NCBI RefSeq assembly: GCF_050947875.1
Contig: NC_134573.1
Span: 52,936,115-53,000,114 of the forward strand
Length of the DNA stretch: 64,000 nucleotides
Source: Dermacentor variabilis
Lineage: Eukaryota; Arthropoda; Arachnida; Ixodida; Ixodidae
Direction: 5' to 3'
This document shows, in pieces, positions 22,855 to 34,877 of the stretch. The position numbers and the translations under genes were made by a program. The notes beneath the pieces are model-generated. The model was not told the DNA's origin, searched no databases, and worked only from the letters and a program-made list of their open reading frames with translations. Each line of letters begins with the position of its first letter. Position 1 is the stretch's first letter.

Positions 22855-23078
22855 CCCGCCGTGGTTGCTTATTGGCTATGGTGCTAGGCTGCTAAGCACG
22901 CAGTCACGGGATCCATTTCTGGCCACGGCGGCCGCATTTTGATGGGCGCGAAATGCGAGAAACACTCGTGATTTAGGTGCACGGTAAAGAACCCCAGGTG
23001 GTGAAAATTTCAGGGATCCCCCACTACGGCGTGCCTCACAATCAGGTCGTCATTTCGGCACGTAAAACACTGTAAATA
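22855..23078 (+). repeat. tRNA-derived SINE, family 1
   Basis: The head reads cgccgtggttgcttattggc and gctgctaagcacgcagtcac, and the B-box region (gggatccatttctgg) is damaged. The body is well kept: cattttgatgggcgcgaaat, gtgcacggtaaagaacccca, ggcgtgcctcacaatcagg and tttcggcacgtaaaac. It lies 65 bases beyond the oppositely oriented family 2 SINE. Confidence 0.8.
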
Positions 23079-25904
23079 ATTCTAATGCATAAAACGACGT
23101 TTTCTAAAGAAATTAACGCAAACGCCAACGCATTTCTCCGCAAAGTTCGGGCTTTAATGTCTCGAAACTAGTGTCATCCATAGAATTCGTTCTAAGTGAA
23201 TTGGGCTTGAGAACTCCACGGCTAGAATTTGTAAATTGCAGTAGGGGCCATAATGTACTTGATTAAGTTTGAAAGTTTGTTTGGTGATTGAATGTTTGTT
23301 AATTAAGCGATACGCATTGCAGTTCTTTGTGCGAGTATTGTCCGCCTCTCCACGTAAACCAAGTCATGAACTAGAATACTGCTATCTGCCACAGGCAACC
23401 GTTGAAATAATTTAAAGGTATTCGCTGAAAGACGCACTATGTACAGTTCCGCTGGTCACCCACCTTCGCGCAGTAGAATGGCTCTGAATTATTTTTCGGC
23501 CACTGCGCTATAAACAGCGTCCTTCTTTTCCCAGGCCTTCGCGCAACCAGCCATATACAGCATTCGCCTGAATAAACGGGCACCCACGAGGGCCCACGCA
23601 ACTACGATGCCTTGAGCAGCAGTACTCGGGCTCGCCTTGTGTCCTGACCCTGGCCGCGCGCATATCGGTCCTGTACAAGTTGGCGCGACCAACCGCTTTG
23701 TTCGTTGCAGTTCGCTATCTTTTTCTGAGCTGCGACAAGAGGTATTGTCAACATCTGGAAACACGCTGACGCATTTTGATGGTGCGGCTGCGGCTGGACG
23801 TGACGCATCTGCCGACGTACCGTAGCTAGTTCTCTGGGCCAAGGCCGTGGTCATGCCTCAGCTATACCTTGGTTGCTTTTACGGATTGCTCACAATTGAA
23901 ATAGCGATAGCGAGAAGCGTGAAAGAAAGCGAGTGATAATTTCTAAGAAGAATTAAGGATGGCCTTGTGAAATTAGTGGGTGTCTAGCACGTGAGAGCGC
24001 GAACGCTGCTTGGCTAGGAGTCGAAATGCTGCATTTCGGCACACGCATGCAGGGTGGCTCCACGTTCTACATGATGGTACGTGTGTCAATGAGTTATGGC
24101 TATCGCTTCCTTGCTTCGCGTTAATTTATGTCACGGCTTTTTCTGCTGGTTCGCACGCTGCCTTTGAAGGGCCACCGCTCGAAACGCTGAAACTAAAACG
24201 CACTACCAAATTGTCGCCTACGTGTACGCTTGCCATGCTCACTCTCATTCAGACTCGGCCACGTTGACTCGTTGTAATGCCGTATGACATCGGCAGCACA
24301 GTGAACGCGGCCACCGCTATTCAGCGAATGCGCCACACTTTGGAATGAAAACCGAGTATTCGTTGTCATACGGTCAATCCTAAGGTTGCTGGATTGTTTG
24401 CTACGCAACAGGTAAAACTGTACCCATGAAGTGGCCAACACACAAATTGAAGGCGGTTTCCAAAGGATGTTTCGCTGAATACTTTGTGGACCAGCGAGAA
24501 CATCAGAACGGGATATAATATGGTTACAAAACGGACCCTATCACGTGGGATAAAGTCATGCAATTAAGAAACGAACCTTTATTTAATCTGAAATTTACTC
24601 TAAGAAATGGACTTCGCTGTGACATTTTACTGTGACGTTGAATGCGTGGAAACAGCACAGTCGGTTGTTGTGCTTTCTAAACTAATTGTTACGACCTGCG
24701 ACCATTTAACAGAGCCTATAAGATGGTGCATGAGCACTCCACCTGAATAAAATTCGGCCGTGCGTGCTCAGCAAAAGAACGCCTAGCAATTGAGTCACTC
24801 TGGCAGGCGCTGTGACGCTTACCAGCAAGCTGCAACAAAATATTACGACCACGCAGAAAGCCAGTTCAAGATGATGTAGATATAAATGAGCCCCCCATGT
24901 TAAACTTCCCTTTCTAAATATAAAAAGAGCCAGAAAAAGCTTGCAAAATGAGATGCCTCTCATACTCAAAAAGGTGCTTCGGATACTGAAGCTTCTAATA
25001 AAAAGTACGCAATTACCAGCTCTGCGGCATCGTCAAGGTTCCGTCAGTGCTTTCTACTAGTTATTTATGACCAATTTTGCCAAAGTGAAATTTAGTTGTA
25101 AATGGTCGTTATAGGCAGGAAATGCATGCGCTTGGACAATCATTCAGTAATCGCCCAGGAAAGCTTATACTTTGTACCTGATCATGGCTTCTACCATCAG
25201 GGTCACTTGGCAAAGGCTGGTAATGAGGAGGTCACTGCACCCCATCACACATGTGTAGCACCTTTTACAGCACGGCTCTCAGCCACGCGTTCCTGCAGCG
25301 AGCGCCGGCGTGCCTTGAAAACGGGCGAAAGAGCACAGCGAAAGATTAAAGAGCGAACGGGGGGCGCCGCGGGCGCTGAAAAACGGTGACATTAAATAGA
25401 GGGCGAGGAGGAAAGCGGGAAAGGAGGGTATGGCGAGGGAAGAACAGTGTAGCGTCCCGCAAGGCATGGGCTCTGCGGCGATGATTACTACGAGATGGCG
25501 CGTCCTCTGTTCACCGGTGACGCCACCGATACCATATAAGGAAAGAAAGCGTTGTATTAGCGGAGGTCTGTCTGCGACGGTTGCTGTGAGTTGCGGCCAC
25601 GCGCCACCCACACGCTGCCTATCACGATCTCCCGATTACCAAAGCAGTCACACCACACTTCGCTCTGTTTGCTACGTGCCGCACGAGGCAGATTGTTCGC
25701 GCGAGCCAATAAATGGCGAAATGGTAACACGTTAGAGATGAGCTGAAATTTGACATTAAGGAGTATCGTAATTGTCGTTTTTTTTTAAGATGCAATATAT
25801 AAAGGTTCCTTAGGTATGGCGGCTGAGTGGTAAGTTAAAGTGTCTTGCCACCTAGCGGAACCTACCTTGCGGTTGCAGAATAGCTGAAGTGTTCTTCTGT
25901 TGAG
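23079..25904. other. Non-coding; no assignable gene
   Basis: A GC-rich patch at 23490-23850 gives a 121-codon minus frame and also contains, on the plus strand, tataaa (about 23510) and aataaa (about 23572) before a ttggcgcgacc word. That arrangement faintly recalls an LTR plus primer site, but no second copy or TG...CA boundary could be set. 25240-25740 is GC- and purine-rich, like 11690-11900. Other open frames are short and unrecognised. Confidence 0.3.
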
Positions 25905-25985
25905 CACGAGGTGGCGCGCTCCATGTTGGCCTAGACGGCCCCATTTGGCTGGGACCTCGAATGCTCGTGGTCTACGACCAAGAGT
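25905..25985 (+). repeat. Very degraded SINE family 1 piece
   Basis: The words gagcacgaggtggcgcgctc, then catgttggcctagacggccc and atttggctggg, follow the order of the SINE head and early body (gagcacgaggtcgcgggatt, ccggccacggtggcc). The 3' half is not recognisable. Confidence 0.3.
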
Positions 25986-27490
25986 AAACGAGCGCTTTTT
26001 GTGCGCTCAATATTCTGGCTGAGCGGCACACAACCGCAAGTGGTCTAAAGCAATCGGGAGCGTTCCAATACCGCTGCCTTCATAAATCAGTTCGCACTTT
26101 CAGGATATACAACCTCACAATTTTAAACCTAGCCGAACTCTAAGACAAGCTATTTGCTGCACAGGTTTCGTTGTCGACAACTGCCCTACAACCTTAGCAC
26201 ACCACTCCATTTGATTTAAATAGGATATGTCATTCAGCAAAAACCTATTATATGTAACATAGGTGAAAACACACATATCGTTTATGCGCACAAATATTCA
26301 ACAAGAGAAAGGAAAACCTCCGCGACACTAGCGGAACATGTTCATTCGACGGAAAAGGACTACGTGGGCACGCAGATGAGAAGAATAAAGATAAAGAATA
26401 AGCAAAGTTTACGACGGTCTAACGAGCGAACATATGGTACATATGGTTGCGCCTGTCCTGTCTCCCTTCCTTGTGATTGTCTAAAAAGCGCGACCAACGT
26501 TTCCAATTAATATGGTACACGGTGTAACGAACCTGACCAGAACAATTGGACGGACATCTGGAGCCTGAGTTAGACCGAAATGTGCCCATTGCAGTTAAAT
26601 CAATTGAGGAGCCAATTGAATCAATTAAGTAAAAAGAATCAAGACTGCGATAAAAATAAAGACGCCGCCGCAAGAGTGTCGTGGCTCGGGTGCCGCCAAA
26701 AACATCAAAGCAGAGTTTTTCTTGAATAGCACAATTCGCTTAGCATTTGCACCGAAATAAAGTTAGAATTCGTCGTTAGTATGTACGTGGGGCGCAAAAC
26801 TTTCTATCGTAGTGACTGCTGTCTGTCCTAAAAATATTTGCGCTCATTTGTAAGACTTTTGCCCAATTCTGAAGCACTTCCTTTCGTCATTTAACCCGGC
26901 TGCGTTGATCCACTGGTTTCACTTAGTCATATGGACAATGCCTCGTCATCACGGTGAATTTACAGTATAAAACCTTAAGTCTGAACAAGACGCTCCAACG
27001 CTATAGCTATATTTCCTGATTGAGGGAAAAAAACCAGGAAAAACTCCCGTATCTTGCAGCAGCTCTTACATTCCGGAAGCGATAACTATGTAGTGACGCA
27101 CGCCGCTAGCAATTTGCACGGCATGCCAAGCCGCGGAAAGCTGACACGGAGTTGTCGCTTTCGGCGTTTTCATTGTTCTCCACTGACCCACATTCTTCTT
27201 CTATGAATAAGCGACCTGCTGGTTGTTGAAGGAAAGTTAGTTCGCATTCTACCTCCACCAATCCACGGCATTTATAATCAGAAACGTAAACTTGACAAAA
27301 AAATTATCTTACCTTACATTAGATGGCTGCTCCTCGGTAACAGGATAGCGTGAGTGCGCAGGATGCTGTAGAATGTCTTTATTGGCGTTTATTACGTGGC
27401 TGCGGAGCCATCTTGTTGGTCCGTCATTAGCAACGTGCTCACAGTTCTTTCTTTGTATATTTTAGACTGGTTCTAATGTATATTTTGCAG
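25986..27490. other. Non-coding, upstream of candidate gene
   Basis: No gene-like frames. The end of the stretch (27440-27490) is pyrimidine-rich and closes with tgtatattttgcag, the acceptor used for the exon at 27491. Any non-coding first exon and promoter of that gene should lie in or before this interval, but none could be placed. Confidence 0.4.
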
Positions 27491-27808
27491 TCACGCACTA
27501 TGTGCCCCTCAGGCTCGGAACGAGTTTCGGCCAAGAAAGCACGTTTTGAGCGGCTGCTTGAGCCTCTACGAGAGGACCCACCTGAGAGCGACTGCGAGGT
27601 GCTCGTGTGCTTCGGCACGTCGCCGGCCAGCCTGCTGGAGCGATTTTCGTCTGCGCTGCGTCGGCGGTGGCCCCACTGGGCCGTGGTTCTCTCCTACGGC
27701 GAGAAGGCGCTCTACTGCTCTGGCCGGAGGGACCCACGCACCGGCTGCCTCGTTGGTACGGCCACCTGGAGGACAGCCGCGCAGCTCGACGCTATGAACG
27801 TCCACAAG
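27491..27808 (+). CDS. Candidate LRAT/NlpC-P60-like protein, exon with start codon
   Basis: The exon begins after a clear acceptor (attttgcag) and opens at ATG 27500, giving 103 codons before a possible donor, aag|gttcgt, at 27808/27809. The frame is GC-rich, unlike its AT-rich flanks. It encodes a basic, Ser-rich N-terminus and then CEVLVCFGTSPASLLERF, WPHWAVVLSYGEKALYCSG and RRDPRTGCLVGTATW. HWAV preceded by a loop matches the conserved His block of LRAT and H-rev107-type acyltransferases and thiol hydrolases. Without splicing the frame runs to a stop at 27853. In the family the His pairs with a Cys in an NC motif further on; the partner block appears in the exon at 30576. Family assignment rests on these two motifs and the size only. 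Confidence 0.5.
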
Positions 27809-28319
27809 GTTCGTGTCATCGACTCACTGATTAGACGAATGAAAAAAAAATGACCCAATGAATCACGTGAATAAATTATGTCGCATATTGGCCTAGATTG
27901 AAGGCCTAGATGTCATACAAGTTATCGTCTCACCGTTCTGTTCAAATAAACCCGCTGCGATTTAACTACGAACAAAAACGTTTTGCTGTTAAGTCGAGAA
28001 AACGGGTTTTGTTGCAGGCCATGGTACTCAACTTCCGACTGGGACGGAAAGCAAGGACGCTCGCGTACCGACCTTTTCGCGCACGGCAAAGGTCTTCCAT
28101 TGCTTAACATAATGCGCAGTTCCTCGAGGACATCGCTCAACTTTGGTGCTGCTTTGTGGCATTAGATCTAATAAATGAATAACACTTTCCCTACCATGGG
28201 GGGAAATAGGTGTTTTTTGTAGGTTACGCCAGATGCTTTTTTCTGAAGGAACTACTGCACTCAATATTTTATGTAATACTTAAACAAATGACAGAATGAG
28301 TACACGTTTCACACATACA

Positions 28320-28690
28320 ATCTTTATTAACGAAATGTATGTCATAAAAAGGTATAAATTGCCAGAATTAAGACTGCGGGATAAAGTTTCTAAAGACACG
28401 TTTGTATACTAAGAAAGAATGTAACAAAAATCATGGCATATAAAAAATCAATTGCCGCTTAATTGGCACTATCTCCGAAAAAATGTATATTATTCATTGG
28501 ACAGGTATCCCACTACAAAAATTAAAGTACAAATACTAGAATTTGGGGTGCCCGACTGCGGCCGTCGATGTTCCGGGCTGGCTTGCGTCGTCATCGGTCT
28601 CAGAGTCAAAGTCCGACGAAAAGAGAGCCTCTTCAGACCCGCTACTGCTCGACCCATGGATGTAGTCAGCCACAAACAAAGCGGAATTGC
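28320..28690 (-). CDS. Possible acidic C-terminal exon, antisense
   Basis: A minus-strand frame ends at 28536 and reads ALFVADYIHGSSSSGSEEAL, then FSSDFDSETDDDASQPGTS and TAAVGHPKF. This Ser/Asp/Glu-rich ending is typical of a disordered protein tail rather than of antisense noise. An AATAAA on the minus strand (about 28326) would follow as a polyadenylation signal. Upstream the frame runs straight into antisense LINE sequence beyond about 28700, so a gene here would have been interrupted by that insertion. No family is recognised. Confidence 0.2.
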
Positions 28691-28699
28691 GAGATCTGC

Positions 28700-29870
28700 G
28701 ATCTGTCGAGGCGTACGCGCCGCTCCTGGAGGCGGCCGTTTTTGCTTTCTGCTTTGAGGAAATGGGTGCCCACAACACGGTGGAAGAGCTGGTGGAAGCA
28801 CACCTATCCCAGCAGAGAGTAAGGCTGAGCCGGACAGAGCACGGTCGGGCCGTCCTACGCAAGATAGGATGGCAAATTGAACAGCTACCGACAACGGAGC
28901 CGCTCCCCACAACGTGGAGAGACATTATTAAAACCAAGCCCCTCCCCCGGAACATGCAGTCGGGGAGGAACAACGAGAGACGCTCTGCGCGGGCCAGGGC
29001 ACTGGCTCGACAGCTGGAAGAGGACCCCGAGGTCCTCTACGCGGACGCCTCGCTTCCCAAGCACGGAACCAGAGCAACGGCGGTCGTCACCACCATTGAT
29101 AAACTGGTCACATGCGCGTCGATACGGACGACGAATACAGCCGAAGCAGAAGAAGTGGCCGTGGCCCTCGCACTCGCACAGCCGGGAGTGAGGACTGTGG
29201 TCACAGACTCCCAGACCGCCTACGCAAGCTACCGCAAGGGGAACATCTCTCCCGCGGCACTAGCGATCCTCACCAAATGCAAATCACCGGGATGGGCCGT
29301 TGAGCTCGTGTGGGTCCCGGCTCACTCGCACGTGGAAGGCAACGCACTCGCCGACCACTATGCCCGAGAACTTTCAATCCGGGCCGAGGACGAGCCAGAG
29401 CTACCGCTCCCCGTGACAAGCTACAAAGAAATCACGCAAATGTACAGAAGCGGCAGATGTAGGCTTCCCCGTCCGCATCCGCAACTGAACCGAATGCAGC
29501 AAACGATCGTGCGACGCACGCAAGCGGGGTCGCTAGCGCATCCCGTGCTCTTGCACGAGATGTTCCCAACAGAGCATGACACTTCATGCCCTTTTTGCAG
29601 ACGGTCAAAAGGCACTCTAGCCCACATCCTTGCAGAGTGCACTAAGCTCAAGAACCCCCCACCATCCCTACCCCCCACCCTCCCCAGTCCCAACCCCCCC
29701 GAGCGATGGGAGACCTTGTTGTCCAGCCCCGACCTACCGACCCAGCTCGCGCTGGCGGCTAGGGGCCAGGAACTGCTGGACGCATATGGGAACTGAGAAG
29801 AAGGTTCCACCCCATCTGGTGCCAGCGCGCACCAACCGTCACTAAGGGCTCAGCACAAAAGTTGATTCTC
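28700..29870 (+). mobile_element. 5'-truncated LINE with intact RNase H domain
   Basis: A single open frame (28687-29796) carries the end of a LINE polyprotein. It has a linker, GAHNTVEELVEAHLSQQRV, an RNase H domain and a CxxC...H...C ending. RNase H residues are in place: first Asp in VLYADASLPKHG, Glu in AEAEEVAVALAL, Asp in VVTDSQTAY and the last Asp in EGNALADHYARE. The ending reads CPFCRRSKGTLAHILAEC, a zinc-knuckle-like block common in I/R1-type LINEs. The RT is missing, so this is a 5'-truncated copy. The absence of stops over 369 codons suggests a young insertion. It lies in the interval between the two candidate exons at 27491 and 30576. The 3' UTR ends around a (CT)n run at 29870; the 5' break is somewhere in 28690-28750. 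Confidence 0.8.
28757..29796 (+). CDS. LINE RNase H/zinc-finger-like fragment ORF
   Basis: This is the coding part of the LINE above, given separately because it is uninterrupted. The RNase H fold spans roughly residues 110-250 of the open frame: a DAS beta strand, the EAEEVAVALALAQ helix, VTDSQTAYASYRKGNISPAA, WVPAHSHVEGN and LADHYARELS. After it come a Pro-rich spacer (PPPSLPPTLPSPNPPERWE) and a Leu/Ala-rich end. In the complete element the domain would remove the RNA strand during cDNA synthesis. Without the RT it has no transposition function, and it has no initiator context of its own. Confidence 0.65.
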
Positions 29871-30575
29871 TCTCTCTTGAGGATCGCCACACTTCGGAGT
29901 GCGTTCAAAAATGAACGCCTAATGGGGAGAAAGCGAACTGCTTAGAAAACAAAAGAATTGTCCTCCTTCACGACCAATAGCGCGGTAGGTCAGTGAGTGG
30001 CGCGGAAAGTCTTGAAGCCAGCGTTTCAAACCGTAGTTAGCGGGCCAACGATGCCCAATAGGCACGGAACGGAAAGAGTTAACGAACTGACAATAAATAG
30101 CAATAAACTCATTAAGGTTCATAGAAATTGCGAACAGCATTTTATTTCTGTTGCAAAAACAAGATTTCACTTAAATGGCATGATTACCTCTCGTATAACA
30201 TACATAACATGATGATGTGGCTATGTATAAAATTGGTCTATATCCTGCCCAGTGGCAAAAGCATCGAGTGTTCGAATGCCACTAACACGGCAAAGACAAG
30301 GGCAGCCAACAGTTCCGTATTTTGATGCGTAACCAAGCCTCAAAAATCGTAAATGGGCAAAGAAATTAAGGGGACGCTTTGGAGCCTTCTTACGAGGCCT
30401 ATTCAAGAACGTGGCCGCGTGCCTGGGTGTTGCACACTCAAAATGCGGGCTATTACCAGATTTGTTTACTCTACTGGCCGTACTGATGATCCCAAAACAA
30501 CTCTCGATAAAACTGTTTGTGAAAATGCCGATGAAACTTTGCAATGGGATGACCTTGAAATTCTATCACGTGCAG
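29871..30575. other. Intron-like non-coding stretch
   Basis: Between the LINE and the second candidate exon. It is AT-rich and ends with ttctatcacgtgcag, a usable 3' splice site at 30575. Short minus-strand frames here are antisense noise. Confidence 0.4.
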
Positions 30576-30728
30576 ATGTCCCTGGGCGAACACACTGTGT
30601 CGCCGCAGCAGCTTTGTGACGCCATGACCGGGCTGTGTGAGGACGGCAAGTATCAGGTGGTGCACAACGACAGCCAAGCATGGGCTATCAGGCTCCTGAA
30701 CCGTCTCAGCTTGGATATACCGGACTAG
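30576..30728 (+). CDS. Candidate LRAT/NlpC-P60-like protein, terminal exon
   Basis: After the acceptor gtgcag, a phase-0 frame encodes 50 residues to a stop: MSLGEHTVSPQQLCDAMTGL, CEDGKYQVVHNDSQAWAIRL and LNRLSLDIPD. The HNDSQAW block corresponds in position to the N-C-x-x-F/W block of LRAT-like and NlpC/P60-like proteins, and the following LL..L helix is also usual. Joined in phase to 27500-27808, the product would be about 153 residues, right for the family. The residue expected to be the catalytic Cys reads Ser, so the protein may be inactive or a pseudogene. An ATTAAA at 31126-31131 could end the transcript. The frame is also open upstream to 30411, so other acceptors are possible. Confidence 0.45.
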   Translation: MSLGEHTVSPQQLCDAMTGLCEDGKYQVVHNDSQAWAIRLLNRLSLDIPD

Positions 30729-33700
30729 CTGCAGCTTTATGGGCCTCACGTCGCACCTGTCCATTGTCCATTGTTCAGTATACGCCCTAACAGATCCATC
30801 TATGCACCACTTTCTTTGCACAGCCACTCGCCATGACATTGGCTACGTGTAAGTTACGTGCTAACACTAGAAACACTGTGTGCGAAACGTCTGCAAAAGC
30901 ATTGGACTATACTTATTTCTATAATAAGTTTCTGTTGTACTGTTCGCCATGTTGTGTTTACTATTCTAGAGTGTCACAAAATTTTGGGAGTGTTCGATCT
31001 TTTTAACATTATCTCACAATCATATACGTGGCCGTCCACATTTTACATAACGAATCAGATTCGCGGGGCTAATCCACAGGGATTTCCAAAATATGTCTTT
31101 ATTTTTGTATGAATGTTTTACCATCATTAAAGAGCAATTTATTTATTTTTTCTCGCGTGGTGTCACTTACCACTTACCTTTTTATTTGGGCCACAATACT
31201 TTTGTTCGCATGCGTACGACTACCGGTAGTTTAGTAATGAATGTATGAATGGTTACTTCACGAAAACTAATACGCAACAATATTGTTATAAATAATGACG
31301 GCCTAATTTGGAGCTCATGTGCTCTTGTTCTGATGCTTCTCAGTGGAGTTAACTTTAGATTGAATAATGCAATTGGGAGGGATTATTTAATACTGTTCCC
31401 TTAACTAGAAAATGTAAACATTGCGCAAGATCTTACAAAAAATTCACGACGTTTGATGATTGAAGTTGGCGCTTTTTGTACACTAGTTGAATTGATGCCA
31501 TTTCCTTAGCACTGATCATAAATCTCAAAAATAAATGCCTCCTCGAGTTAGAGCCGTTTGGCAGATGCAAGCAATTTTCTTGAGGACGACACTACTTATG
31601 CAGTCCCCAGTAAACGATGCTTCCAAATCAAAGAAGTGCAGCTTTGCTCTACCAACCTACAAATGTGCGATGTAATACAATAACATTCCTTCCAATCAAT
31701 CTTTCTTTCATTTTTATTCTTTGTCGTACTTAAGCGACACACAAGGTCACTAATATAGCAAGCTCTGCAGACGTTAAATTATACATAAAAATACCGCTAT
31801 GAAACGTTTTTTCAATGCTGCGATATAATTTTGAACATAAGTTAATCGCGACTCTTGCATACTGAAATAACAATATAATGATGGTGCTAATAGTTAGGCC
31901 TATTTCGTTGTGTAAAGAGTGCGTCCGGAGCTCGACCTTGTTGCTGAAGGGTTTGTTATTTTATAACTGATATTTATATTCTGAACAACAATACTGAGGG
32001 AGTTACAACATTCCTAAGTATAAGATCAGGCGTAGAAAGACGGAGAAAACAAAACAAAGCTCACCGCGGAATTACCGACCAACATGTGAAATATTGTACT
32101 GTGACAGAAAGAAATAAAATTCAACAACACAAGTTTACGTAGGGTTGCTTACGAGCGAAAAATGGAATCTGTTGCTCATGAGCTAATGTGTTCACTCTTG
32201 AGATAATACACCAGTTCCACGAGAACTGTATGTTCAGGAGGATAATTGAAACTTCCATTTAGTATTGATGTTGCAGGCCACCAGAAGAAGTCAGCTTTCA
32301 GTATGGAAGTTTCCGAAGGCTACCTGACTTTCTTTAGGTTGTGAGCCAATTGTACAATTGTACAATTCAAGGTTAGATGCCATACTATCGCTGAATGAAC
32401 TTACTGCTTTACTAAAAAATTTGTGGCTAAAGTTCATCGTTCCTACATAAAAATTCACGCACATACATGAAATAAAAGGGACTCCACAAAGGATGTTATA
32501 AATTTACCAGTGTAAGTTAAAATCTGGGGTGTACGCTTTCTGTATTACAATATTGTTACTAACTATGGACTGTCCTGCATTTTTTTCCTGATTGAGCGCC
32601 AGCACTAAAAGCAAGTTTGATATTATATACACTAGCTCTTTTTCCCAAGTATTTAAGATAAAAAATATAACGAAGATGTCACATAAGCTAAACTCGTTTT
32701 AGCATCTATGTTTTTCTGCTGTTTTGGACGAGCATGAAGACGTAATGTACGAATTTAGGCAACCAGGGTCCACAATGATGACAAAAAGAGAGAAACCTGC
32801 TTGACTGATAATCATAGTTTGCGAACATTACCTAATAGGAGAACAGTCGAGACAAGACAAGGGAATTGTGTTTTCTTTTACAGCATAGTAATAATGAGTG
32901 GTGATTTTCTGCAATGGTTTGCCTTACCGTTGCAATATTACATGCACGCTTGGGTGTATAAGTGCCCGAAAGTAAAAGCTGCGGTGTTGACAATATTTTG
33001 CTTTTATAGGTGAGCAGGACCGCAAGCACTCCAGGCTTTCCTCCTTTCACGTGATCTCTGTATAACCCGCATCAACCTCACCCTTAAAAGCAAATTCAGG
33101 CGCTATATCATTACAGACAAATCTGTTTAAATTCACCTCGTGTAATAGAGGAAGCGCCAACCTTATAACCGATCAAAATTCCTTAAATACATCAAAAGAA
33201 ACTGTCATTCTAGCACACAAACGTCGTTTTAAAATACGTACATGGACCACCAGGTATGGGCCACCACGGAATACGTTTCCTTCTTTAGAAAAGAGTTATT
33301 TATATCCTAGCTCCAAATAGCAGTCCCTTTCAACTGTAGCGAACGATCCTAAGAGAAAGAATAGATTATTAACCTCCATCATTAAAGCAAATTATCCGCC
33401 ATGACTTTTTTTTATGATGGATCAAGGACAACTGAACTTGCAACGCACCCGCGGTCAACAAATATTAGCGAAGACACAGTAATTTGCAACTGCTGTGCGA
33501 GCAACATATGCGTATATATTTTATTTGGAAGCAACAACCGGAAAAATAATTCACTTATTTTATTTTTTGCCAAGAAAGCTTTCTTCTGACGATAAACAAG
33601 TATACTAATGATCAGCACGTTGCCTTTGTCTCCATTAGAGCATTTACAGATGCTTCGTTCCCATTTCGTTCTTGCCGAGCAACATGCCAGCATGTCTTAG

Positions 33701-34149
33701 GTCCCTTTCAACTCTATGGTGTTCGTGTACTTGATGACTTGTTTAAAATGTGTTCCAATTAGGGTAACTTAGTGCATCCATTATTGTAATGTGTGTGTGT
33801 GTGCCAGATCATCATGCTGTCCATGGGTGTTATGTACATAGTTTCTTGCGCAATAAAATTCTCGCGATATTCGAGACTCTGCTTGCACAGTGCATGAAAC
33901 TATGGAGGCGGGGGCCAGGAAATGGAGCGTAAAGATAGGGAAAAAGACATTTTTTTTCTTCGTATGCTTTTGTAATACGGAGAAAGTCCAAAGAAACATT
34001 AAAATCTACGCATACCTTTGTGCTTCACGATTTCTGCTGTGCCGCGTGAAATTCTAGAAGCGGCGCCGAAAACAAGAAAACGGCAGCACATTCTTGAAAT
34101 GTTTAGATTATATATATTCGTGCAGTTTCCTTTTGAAAACGCGGTGGAG
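30729..34149. other. Non-coding, AT-rich
   Basis: Begins with the likely 3' UTR of the gene above (ATTAAA at 31126). The rest has no coding frame over 95 codons and no recognised element. A perfect 20-bp palindrome (aattgtac-type words) sits at 32348-32367. Confidence 0.45.
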
Positions 34150-34877
34150 CTTTAAGAGGAAGCTTTAGCTCGGGTGCACTTATCTCTATACATGTAAATG
34201 GAGAATAACTTTTTCTCGGCAACCACTTTACCATATTTGAAAGGGTTTGTTGCATTTAAATGAAAAGCTTAAATTATAGTGACTGTTCGCCTTGAATTTT
34301 CGATCTAGGTCTTCAAGTTTTTATTAAAAATTGACAAAATTGCAAATTTTCAAAGAATGAAACCATCAATTTTACAACTCTGCAACTCACCAACAAAAGA
34401 TGATAATACAATTCTGTGAATTTCATCTAATAATGCATCTAAAGCGGACAAATTTGATATGTTACATATGAATGTCAAATAATTTAGTACTCTGTAAATA
34501 CAGCTTTAGCAGAACCTTCGTAAACAACGTAACAAATTCATCTAAAATGTAAAATCAAATTTGTCCGCTTTGAATGGTTTAACGAATTCCGTTTACAGAA
34601 TCGCGATATCTGTTTTTGATGAAGAGCTATGAATTTGTAAACTTCGTGCTTCGATTGTTTTCAAACTTTCAAATTCTTGAAAATCTTCTATACAAAATGC
34701 ACACCGTAAATCGAAATTCCGATTCCAACAGTCACAAGAATTTTACTTTCCCTCTAAATTGCAACAAATATCATTAAATTTAGTACAGGGATTATCTCAG
34801 AAAAACGTTTTTGCGTTTTACATGTATTTGAATAGGCCGCGTCGGAGTTGAGCCTGAACAAAAGCTTCCTCTTAAAG
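34150..34877. mobile_element. Foldback/MITE-like element with long inverted arms
   Basis: The ends ctttaagaggaagctt (34150-34165) and aagcttcctcttaaag (34862-34877) are exact inverted repeats. The arms continue inwards imperfectly for about 300 bases: tacatgtaaat at 34191 against atttacatg-type words at 34816, gtgactgttcg against cgattccaacagtcac, and agcggacaaatttgat (about 34442) against atcaaatttgtccgct (about 34555). No coding frame occurs. Such non-autonomous elements are moved by a transposase encoded elsewhere. A TTTAA-type target duplication is possible because the ends themselves begin tttaa, but it is not proven. Confidence 0.75.

Noticed and set aside
23489..23854. 121-codon minus ORF and an LTR-like arrangement of TATA, AATAAA and ttggcgcg
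   Set aside because: No second LTR copy, no TG...CA ends and no protein motif; mentioned only in the gap entry.
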